The notes beneath the pieces were generated by a model, which saw only the letters and a list, made by a program, of their open reading frames with translations, was not told the DNA's origin and ran no database searches. This document shows, piece by piece, positions 12,201-24,200 of a DNA stretch of 64,000 bases; position 1 is the first letter of the stretch; the number at the start of each line of letters is the position of its first letter. The DNA is taken from NCBI RefSeq assembly GCF_905220565.1, contig NC_059409.1, positions 11,402,549-11,466,548 of the forward strand. Reading direction: 5' to 3'. Position numbers and translations under genes: made by a program. Source of the stretch: Melitaea cinxia (Eukaryota > Arthropoda > Insecta > Lepidoptera > Nymphalidae).

Positions 12201-15200
12201 TTACCAGGATTGACGGTGAGTTCGTTATCTATGCACCATCTCTCCACAATTCGTAGCGCCTGCTGTTTGACATTGCACACGGTACTGCTGACTCTGCCGC
12301 TGATTAGAATAGTGATATCATCAGCGTACCCGCTGTTTTCTGTATATACAGAATACAGATTATTACATATTAGCTAGTAAAAGGTAGTGTTTCTTTAATT
12401 TATATTTAAAGAAAACAAGGAAGGACTAGATTGAATGACTCTTGGGAGTTTGTTCCATAGTATAGAGGCGCGTACTGAATATGAATTTAACTTAAATTTT
12501 GTATTACCTTTCGGTATATCTAGCATACCTGTAATGCCAAGGCGCCTGGAACGAGTAGGAGAGGGCAGTAGATAAAATCGGGATCGAAGATACGATTGAG
12601 CGTTTGGATCATGAAAGATATTAAAGAGAGTGCCGAAGACGAACAGAGAGCAATTTTAACTGAGCACGAAAGTGTGTGAAAGAGAGTGAGAACTTTCTAA
12701 GTAGCTCGTCAGACACATCCAAATAGCATACATCAGCATAAACAAGGATAGGCAGCAAAGGGTTTGCGCAAGCATAATTTTGGTTTGGAAAGGAAGAAAA
12801 TATTGGAGACGTTTGAGAGAGTGAAATGTTTAGTGTATTCTTCTGCTAACTTCATGACATTCATTGATATGATTCATTGATATGACATTCATTGAACATT
12901 TTATTTAAAATTAAAATTTACATCCACAGGCTCAAAATTCCCATGTCTTTTATTAATCATGCATTATAATACCACAGGCGATTTATAATGTATACTCACA
13001 CTCACACATATACATAAACATTTCATTACACCTATATAATTATCTAGCCATATTCACATAATGCCTATCCCCCACCTACAAGTCATTATATTTTATTTGT
13101 ACATCAAACGACTTCGTTGACATGAGCTGCCGAGGACTATTAGAGCATTTTATTCAAATCAATATCAATTAATCATATCAATCATTACAGCCTATACAGT
13201 CCACCGCTGGACATAGGCCTCCACAAGTTTACGCCAAAAATAACGTGAACTCATGTGTTTTGCCCATAGTCACCACGCTGGGCAGGCGGGTTGGTGACCG
13301 CAGTACTGGCTTTGTCGCACCGAAGACGCTGCTGCCCGTCTTCGGCCTGTGTATTTAAAAGCCAGCAGTTGGATGGTTATCCCGCCATCGGTCGGCTTCT
13401 TAAGTTCCAAGGTGGTTGTGGAATCTTGTTATCCCTTAGTCGCCTCTTACGACACCCACGGGAAGAGAGGGGGTGGCTAAATTCTTTAGTGCCGTAGCCA
13501 CACAGCACAATCATATATAATCAATTAAATTCAAATGAAATAGAGATAAAAATACAAATAATTGTTATGTTACAAAAAAATATTTTCTTAGACTACCTAG
13601 TTAGCGTTAATTAGAACTTTTTTGGAAATACAATTTATGATATGACTATTGAAACCAATCATCATAGCTTCTTTTATTATCAATTTAAATTTTATTTATA
13701 GGAACGACCGAAGCGATAGGGTTCATGGAACATCTAATGGAACGAATTTCATTCGTAACGAAAAAGGACTCAATCGATGTACGAAAAGTTAATATGGCGT
13801 CCAAGCACAGCCCTCTAATAGATATGATTGATACTTTAAAAAAGGATTCTAGTTACGATGACCGAAGAGCTGAAATCGAGAAATATAATAGAGAAAACGC
13901 TTGGAAAAAGAAAGGTTTAAAGCTATCCATTATGAACTTTCCCATTGAATATTACGGAGTTTTCTCAGTCACAATTTCTGTTTACCACGGTGATGGGACC
14001 ATATTGATCTCCCATGGAGGAATTGAAATGGGTCAAGGTATTAATACGAAGGTTGCTCAAGTTTGTGCATACACTTTGAACGTTCCATTAAATACGGTGG
14101 AAGTTAAGGATTCTGACAGCTTCGTAACTCCTAACAATATGGCTAGTAATGGAAGCATTACTAGTGAGTGTATAACGTTTGCGACTATTAAGGCGTGTAA
14201 GGAATTGTTGACGCGGTTGGCTCCAGTAAAGGAAAAGCTTAATGATCCAAATTGGTTCGAAATCGTTAAAGCTGCATTTGACCAAGGTTTGTATTTTTTC
14301 TAGAACATTTTAGTAAATCGATCACTTCAGTTTGTTTTATATGATATAAAAAACTAATCGAAATGACTAATATAAAGCTTATATCATAAGACTAATTTCA
14401 GTATTGTATTGGTCTTATTAAAACACAAGAATTATAAAGTGACGATAAATACGCATGAAACTGTTTAACTGTGAGGGTAAAGTAATTTTTTTTGAACATA
14501 TGTTATATTATTGTGTTTGCTAGCAAACGAAAAAAAACAGACTTCGATTACGTCGACAAGTAATACAACGTAAGAGAAAATTAACAAACGCACTAGTCGT
14601 CACTACGATTTTCGAGGATTCCCTTCGATTTCTCTGGGATTCCATCACCAGATCCCTTCCATCCAATGGGATTCCATCACCGGTTTCCTTATCATGGTAC
14701 CACCCTTCGAATATCTCCTTTCAAACAAAATAAGACATCAAAATCGGTTCATAAATGACGAAGTTATCCCCGAACATACTTAATATATATAATATACATA
14801 CGGTCGAATTGAGTAACTTCCTTCTTTTTTGAAGTCGGTTAAAACTAGAATGCTTTGTTGAATACAATTAATTATTGACCAGGAATAAACCTACAAGTGA
14901 GCGCGATGACGGAACCTACGGAATTGCCCGAATACACAGTTTACGGAGTATGCGCCGCGGAAGTGCACCTAGATGTACTGACTGGAACACATATACTGAG
15001 CAGAGTGGATATAGTCGAAGATACCGGCCGCAGTCTCAATCCAGATGTTGATGTGGGACAAGTAAGTCCTGTTAATTTGCACTAAAATAATACATTAAAT
15101 AATTTACTTTTTTGTCCTTTGCGACTAGTAGTATAGTGTCTTGATGAATCATGGTAACCGTGAAATTCGTGTGACGTAATTTATAAATGGTCCCATACCC

Positions 15201-18200
15201 TTATCCATACATATTTAAGCCAAATGTTTTTCAACTCCAGTGAACTAATTTTTTCCCGAGTTAGCCACATTTATGGTGTTATGGTTGAAGAATGAAGATA
15301 ATATACCGCCTTCTGATAAGCCAGATTATAGTTTTTCCTGATAAGACCAGGATATATTCTCATATTTGGAGCTTCACCGGAGGCGAAGCTTTACAAAAAT
15401 ATGGGTAGACTCATTTGAGTGTTCCCCTCCACGGAAATCTTTAGTAAAAGGCGAAAGATTTATACGTTTTGAAGGGAAACCAGAGTAACTGTAAATAATC
15501 TTCTGAAACTATATATCGTTGTAAATTAAAATCTAGCCAGCGCGATGCAGGATTTTAACATTTCCAATTTACGCCATCTAGTAGGTTACCATAACATGTT
15601 TGAGTTTCCCACGTTATATACTGTTATACGGTTTCAGACTTTTTGTTAGTATCTAATGTGTTTTTATGAAAATAATAATATTTAAATATTTGGTGACGAC
15701 GTAGGTAACTATTTACCAAATAAGTACATATATAAAATATGGTAGGTATGTGATAATATAAATTATTCTGTATTAGTTTAGTTGCGATTCTCTAGATGTC
15801 GCTGTATAGTTACACTTTATTTCTGAATCGCGCTGGCCAGATTCTCTCGCGTCTAATGACCTTCCTCAGTCACGTCGATAACGGTATCGCTTCTCGGCCT
15901 TTTGGCTAAGATCAAAGTGTAGTATCTGTTCTTTTCAGCTTAATATCTGAAAGTTCCCGCACTGCGGGACCAGTATATTAAACTGATTTTTGGAAAACGA
16001 TGGGAAGTTAGGGGCTCGCTCCACTCCCGTCACGGGTCGGCCCGGCATTGCAGTGCCGCCGGGATCGGCCCACATCAAAACTATGTCATAGTATTGGCAC
16101 TTGTCGTACTACGAGGGACGTCTATCAATTACGTGAGCTCAAAACGGGCAAGCAAATCTCACCTAAGGCGGGAGGTGTCTGAACGGATCGAAAAATAGCT
16201 CACCGTAATTAATGGATGTCCCCCAAGTAACTAGCAGTCAGTGACCTTTTTTTTATTAGCAGCAACAATACGTTTGTCTCGCCCACTTTTATAATTAGTA
16301 TAAACTGTACGCTTAAGCACGAGCAAAATTTTGCTAATAACCTTGGATGCCGTGTGTGAACTGTGTACATTTATTTGTTTCGTCAAAAGTACAATACCTC
16401 AGGTGGTGTGAAAAATGTGTGCATAATTATATAATGTATAAACGTAACATCTTTAACTTTTATAATCGTGATATCTTAGAAACGGTTTTTGTTAGAAAAA
16501 AAAAAAAAAACAGTATTATGCTTATTTTGTAGATATTTTTTTATGAATATAATGATTTTACAAATGTGTGTTAAAATCGTAGTGACATTACCTACGTCAC
16601 GGATGTACCGATTTCGCAGCCAAACCATAGAATATAGGTGGTCGGAAAACAAGTCAATTATATACGCAGTACCTAGGTGACCGAGCTTAGTTCGGTATTT
16701 TTGGCAAATCGTGTTTTTTGGAATTCACATTTAAATACGAATTACATATTTATTAAATATGAATAATATTTTTCGTTTTTACCGACATAATAATAAAAAA
16801 AGTAATAACTGGCTATTTAAATAAAAATTAACGAGTGCAATTAGAAAACTAAAAAAAAATAATAATCGATCAGAGAAATTTAGGATTTGAACCGTGGTCT
16901 CTTCGGTCGATAGCGACCGGCCGATTTCCCACCTTTACACCTTTAATAACAAATGCGAAATTTACCTTCGTATTCTAACGATATTGTTGTCGTTAGAATT
17001 TTTTTAGTGTCGTTTTATCCCATTTTTTCATTGTCTCAAAAATGGGATAAAACGACATTTTCTAAAAATGAATCCTAGCTAGATTTATTTATCTTCCCCG
17101 AAATCCCCTGCATACTAAATTTCATGATACTCATTGGAGCAGTTTCCGAGATTCAGATTCTATATACTATATATACAAGAATTGCTTGTTTAATAGTATT
17201 AGATTAATGAGGATAACTCAAGAAGTTACTAGTCAAGTATCAATCAGATTTAAAAGAGACCTCAAGACAAGCACCAGCTTTCGACAAAAAAGTCATAAAA
17301 ATCGGTACATCCAATAAAACAGGAAGTATATAGAGTATTTAGAACAGTATTAGACACAAAAATAATTAATTGATTTAAAAAAAAATTAATGTTACAGACT
17401 AAAAGGGCCAATAATAGTAATATATAAGTTTCCATTTTTTTTTTTTTTATGGATAAATTATAAAAATTTTAGTAAAATAAAACAAATACGTAAAAGAATA
17501 GAGTAACTTAGGATACTTTCATTTTAGAAATTTATTTAATTTATACCTAACTCACCAAACTGAACTATAACATTTTTGTTAAATTCCACGCGGACGAAGT
17601 CGCGGGCACAGTTAGTAATTAATAAGTTCGTTTTGGTTGACATAATTCGTGAAAAAACGCTATTTACGTTTTGACCAGGAATTAATTATTGCGTTTCGGC
17701 ATACATTTTTGAGGAAAAAAGCGCCATCTATGATTTGGTAAAGAAAAAATGGAATTCCGTTCCAGTTGGCAATTTTTGGTCTCGTATAGCGCCATCTATA
17801 TATCAGCGAAGAAAAAGGGATCGATCTTCATTTTTTACAACGCAATCCTTTAAAAATTTTGAAATCATTAAATTTCCATAATATAATAGTAAATTAACAG
17901 TACACAAATCAAATTATAATAATAAAAAATTATAATAATTACGTTAGTTTTAATTTTAAACCGACTTCCAAAAATTGAGGCTGTTCTCAATTCGTCTGCA
18001 TTTTTAAAGTTGTACTTATTTTGGCGCGTTGGGGAAGAATTATGAGCACACTGTTCTGAAAAAAAAACCGACACCCTGAAGTTCGCTAGTCAACAAAGAA
18101 GAATTTAGCAACGTGAAGTAGCTACACAAACTACAAAATACAAAGTAGCAACATGAAGTAAAGTATACACACACTTTTTGAAGTTATAATTCTTTTGGCG

Positions 18201-21200
18201 CGTTAGGGTAAAAGTAACGTTCAAAAGAGTAACTGCAGAGTTTCTTGCCAATTCTTCTCTGCAGAATCTACATTCCGAATCGGTGGTAGCTTCACTTTTA
18301 CAAAAATAATAATTAATTTTTAGTTTTAATTTGTAAAATGATGATTCGAAAGTGCTTTTGGAGCCTATTTGAATAAAGCTATTTTTGATTTTGATTTTGA
18401 GTATGAGAGTAAATTTTTACGATGCGCGCGTACACCTTTACGAAAAAAAACGGCACGCTGTTTTTATGTATGTTACCTCAGAACTTTTGACCGTGTGGAT
18501 CGATTTCGATGACTGTTTTTAATCGAAAGGTGGTGCGTGTCATGTGGTTCCATTTAAATATAATTGATATCTAACAAGTACTTTTCAAGTTATATCAAAT
18601 AATGCGTATTAGCTTAACTATTTTTTCGTCGATCTTCTTTTGTATTATACCGCAGAACTTTTCACTGGGTATACCAATTTTAATGATACTTGTTTTAATC
18701 GAAAGCTGATGCTTGTCTTGTATTCCTTTCAAATTTGATCAAAATATAATGAGTAATCTTGATGACGCGTATTTATGTGACGGTGCGTAAGCGTCTTTGT
18801 CGTAACGCCATAACCCAATAGGGTTCCAATAGATGGCGTTATTAGAAACTACTTCGGTTCGAACTTTCGATCAAATGATATTTTACGGCCGGATCTACTT
18901 ATAACGTAGTGAGCTATATGATCCACTAGAGGGCAGTGGCAGTTTATTGTTTATGAATAATTTTGATGATTCTTGTTTTAATCAAAAGCTGATGCTTTTC
19001 TGGCGGTCTCATTTACATTTGATCGAGATCTGATAGCTACTTTTGAAATTGTAGTCGTTTTTTTTTCGTTTGCAAGCAAACACAACTTATAAAAACAATT
19101 TTTTTCGCAATTTCGTTTTATCGACTTTCAAAACGCGCTTAAGCGCTGCTGCCGTTCGGTAAAATTTACTAGGAAGGTTCTTTCTACCTATTAATGTAAA
19201 GAGAAGTATGTTGAAACCGAAATAAAATGTTATCGGATTTTATCTCCAAGTGGTGAATGAGACCTTAATATGCCGAATTTTTAAAGATTAATGTAATTGT
19301 AAAATGCTTTTGAAGTCTCTTTAAATAAAGATTTTTTTTTAATTTCTGATATTTTTTGTGAACTATTTATCAGCTTCCTAAATTTTAACAAAAAATAAAA
19401 ATGATGAGACAAAAAGAGTGATATAATTTAAGATTCCATTTATTAACTAAATTTTAATGGATTACTAAGTTTATTCAACTTTACTTGTTACAATTTTTAA
19501 TGTCCTAATTGTGGTCATTGTCACAGCGATGCAGCATTTTTTATTATAATCTTAAAATAATCTACTATTATACAAGATCATTGAATGTTCTGTTAATGAA
19601 CTTTATTTATTTATACTTTATTGTACACCACAAATATATTACAAACAAAGCATAAAGACAGTGAAGTACAATGGGCGGACTTATGGCTAATAAGCCATTT
19701 CTTCCAGACAACCCAAACTTTAGAAAAATAAATTAATACTTTATAATCAAAATAGCTCACAAATATTTTAAAAATTTATTACAGTAAAGTTCATGTATCA
19801 GATGTTTATTAGCCTGTTGATGCAGATGACAGAAACTGTGCTATCAGTGGTGTTTTGAGTTTGATTCCTGTTTCAAGTCTGGATGTAATAGACATATTTA
19901 TACATTTACTGAGTTATTAATTAATAACAGTTTGCTTTTATCTCTAATATTAAACTACATCAGGAACAGACAACCAAGTGTGAGTTGGAGATATTAATTC
20001 AGAAGTATATTTTGCATTTACTTTGTTTCTAGTGTACTTTTAATATCACTTACATATACTCGTATACTAATTTGGATGGATTTTATCATAATTGTATAAC
20101 TATTATCTATATTATTAAAATGAATCTTTAGTTTATAATGTAAATTACAAAAATAATAACACTACTGATAAAGTATTATTATATTATGTAGTTGAGTAAC
20201 TTTTGAATAGTGGAATGGTTTTGTTTTAAAGGCCAAAATATTAATTTTCATGTTTTTAAACTTCAATAAACTTTATAATTATTATTATAACTCCCATACT
20301 TAATGTTACTATTTTACAGCATATATTATGTATACCTGTGATTAGTAATTACGGGTGGAAAATTCGGATATTCCCCAAGATTTTATATGTAATAAAAAAA
20401 GCTTAAATCTAAAATTTTCACTTCTAATTTAATAGTTTAACCTGGCATTCAACCTCTAGTTTAATCTCAGCAGTGATGAAATAGTCTATCGACTTGTCCA
20501 GGCTTGAGTAATAAAGTAATAAGTACTTAATATTTACAATTACACTACATGCAATTGTAATTAAAATAAAAATATTTTCTACATAAACTACATATTTTTA
20601 CAATAATTTAAATAGTAAGATATAAAAACTTAATTGAATGATAGGTACGATTATTGATTGTTAGTAGTTATGTAGGAGCTCATACCTTAACTTATATTTA
20701 ACGACGACTTACATTTACAATGAAATCACACATTTATGAATATTTTAAATCTTGATTGATTGATTAGTTTAATGGCTATCAGATTTTGAATCTCATACTC
20801 GTAAATAATTGAATTCTGTTACATTGACTTGCGTGCACAGGTGCGTTAAAAACGTTTCATTTTCCCGAATTTCCCGCGTCAGTTGGCGTTAGTAGTTTGC
20901 ACGGTCTTATTACACTAAGCTTGTGGGCTCATTGAATTTGGCCCCACTTTTTACGATTTTTGAACTTTTTTTACTTTTAATTGTTTGTTCTTCGTTTATT
21001 CGTTATTGTTCGATTTGTAAAAATTGTTTGTTCGTCTTTTATTTATTTATAACTAATTAAACAAATGTCCACCCTTAGGTTGTTAATGCCCCCTTAACTA
21101 GATATAATGATTTTTATCAATCAAATTAATTAATATTTATTAATTATCGTTTGTTCGACAACTATTGATGATTCTTTAATAACAAAAACAATTAAATTCT

Positions 21201-24200
21201 TAATGATTAATTATTTTTTATCGGGAAATAATCAGTGCGTTCTACTAAGCGAATCCATATTGAATTAAGTTTTACTCCAATTCAATCCATGCGCGAGCCT
21301 TTAGTGGAACACGCCCCAGTAGCCACAGATTTCTTTATTGGCCACGTGATCTAACTTCTCATTTTATAACTAAACAATGGAAAATGAGATTGTTTCTAAT
21401 AAACTAATTCGTCTTTTTCACAACGCTAAATAACGTTCTATAGAAAGCGTCAAGTTTAATTTGGGAGGTATCAACGGATATTGACTTATGCCTCAAAATG
21501 GTCACAGAACGGAATGTTATGCTTACCCCGACTCCATGTAGTCTTGTTTGCCCTACCCCTAGAGAGTTCTTTATAAGCCGGAGGCGCGGATTTTTTTACG
21601 CAAGAGCGAAGGGTCTGCGTCTTCCGAAGCGCCGGAGGCGTAAGGGAACGATATTTCAATACAAAAATAGATTTTTCAAAAATAATAATTAATAAATTTA
21701 ATTGTTTTAATGATCGAACATTCATCAATAGTTCTCGAACAAACGATAATTAATCAAAATTAATTAATCTGAGCGACAAAAATCACGATATCTAGTAAGG
21801 GTGATCAACTTAAGGGTGGAGAGTTGTTTAATTAATTTTAAATAAATGAAGGACGAAAAAACAGTTTTTACAATCGAACAATAACGAACAAACGACGAAC
21901 AAGCAATATTAAAAGTAAAAAAGTTTATAATTGAAAAAAGTGGGGCCAAATTCAGGGAGCTAAGACCGTGGTAATTTGACTTGGTGACATATTTTTTTTT
22001 CTGTGTTCCTTCGGTTCCGAAAGCAAAGATGCTAAGTTCATCATACAATTCAGTGTATTTTTGTATGAGGTCTTCATAGATTCAAAAATTATTTTGACAA
22101 CAATTATTGAAGTTAACATGAAATTATTTAAGTAATTATTAGTTAAATTTGCCGGTAGCATTATTTGAGACTAAATTTACTACTGGTTCTCGACTACAAA
22201 AATCTAAAGCATGCTATTCAAGTACCTACATGTACAATTTACATTTAAATGTATAATTATTATTTTATTATTTGCAGATCGAAGGAGCCTTTACAATGGG
22301 CCTAGGTCTTTGGACGACGGAGCAGTTGATCTACGATCCCTCGGGCCAACTATTGACGAATCGTACATGGTCGTACAAACCACCCGGCGCCTGTGATATA
22401 CCAGTGGATTTTCGCGTCTCCATCACAAGAAATCCCGTCAGTAATATTGGTGTTTTGAGGTCTAAAGGTGAGATATTCTTATTGCTGATAAACTGGACTC
22501 TGTAAACTTAATACTAAGTTCGTTCAAAGCACTAGTAAAAACCACATCTCTATGTGAGTGAAGTACTGCAAGTCAGAGCTTATTTTCCAATAAATTGTAA
22601 TATTTTTATTAAGAACTAGCTGACCCCGCAAACTTTGTTTTGCCATAACACAAAATTTCTAATATTTTTTTCAATTTGATCGCAGCACCAACTGTCGGGA
22701 CAAACTGAAATTAAAATAGAATTATATTTAATATTTGATGCTGGAATGGTAGCGCAGTCTACCGGATCCAATGTAAAACATTCCAAAATTAAGAACTACT
22801 TATAAATGGAAAATTAGTTAAATAATCATTTTCCAGTGAACCAAATTGTGAATCTAAACCATCCTCGAATCCCCTTGAACTCACACAAAAAATTTCATCA
22901 AAATCCGTCCAGCCGTCTAGGAGGAGTCCAGTGACATACACAAGCACACAAGAAATATATATATAAAGATTTAGACATTGTTTTAATATATTTTTTAAAC
23001 ATTGTACTTCACAGTCTGTAATTATCTTAAGATATGTTTAACGTGTAACATATGGTTATGGTGTACAATACAGTATAGACAAATAGATAAATAAATAAAT
23101 AACATCTTCTGAAAATTCAGATCTTGGTACAATTTTTATGCAATAATGCTAAGTACCTACGTAAAAACTTTTCTTTTTTTAATTTAGCGACGGGTGAACC
23201 AGCTTTAGTGATGGCAGTAGTTGTCACGTTTGCATTACACGAGACTATTTTTGAAGCCAGAAAGGAATATGGCTATGACGATACGGAATGGATACATGTC
23301 GGTAAGTTATTCCATATTAAAGATTTCTGTCTTTTCCTTTATCTAAAATATGTTTAAAAAGGTGGCCTCTTTAAAATACTAACTGTACTCCACGGTTTCA
23401 CCCGCATTAATTTGAGTAAAAAACGTAATAAAATATTTTTAAACCATTAGCCATATAGCTAATAATAATTAATGTAATGAATAATTACTTTTTTTTATAA
23501 TAATTACGTTTAATTTTTTGTGATCATTAATTTGTTGCGGAGTTATTTTAGAACTATGATAGCTTCTAATAAAATGAAAGCTTGAAATCAAATGATGTCC
23601 AGGACAATTTTTCAGAAAGAAATACGTGTGATGAATAACGTATGTTTTTTGCATTGCAAGGATTTATATGATCTAAAAGAAACTTGATTACTTACCATAA
23701 AATAAGCAGTCGCGGACTTATTTAAAAATTTTAAAGGCGATCAATTCTGTTGTAAATAATTTCAGCTCACGCAACAGAGGCTCTAAAAAAAATCCCGTTT
23801 TCGTAACATTTCTTAATAACACACATTGGTCGTAGTGTGATATGGCCTATAGCCTAAATGGAACGCAAAAAAAAAGATTTAAATTTTGAACTAGTAGTTC
23901 CTGAGATTAGCGCGTTTAAACAAACAAACCAACTTTTCCGCTTTGTAATAGTAGGTGTTCTTAAAATATTGCAATCGGTTGAAGCACCAGGCTCAAGTTC
24001 ACTTTATATAATAACACAAATGCCAGTATATTTTGTCAGGGGTCATTTGATCAAATTAGTAAAGGGGAATATGAATTTTTAAAATATTTTTAGCACTGCT
24101 AACAGTAACATCGATTCTTTTACTGTTTAAATTTCATGAAATCCCAATCTTTAAGCCACGCATGCATGCACACGCTCGTGTTGATTAGGCGATTTAATAT

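Noticed and set aside
14514..14842. Coding or regulatory meaning for the repeated ATTCCATCACC phrase
   Set aside because: It lies within a reversed family D repeat and recurs in its other copies.
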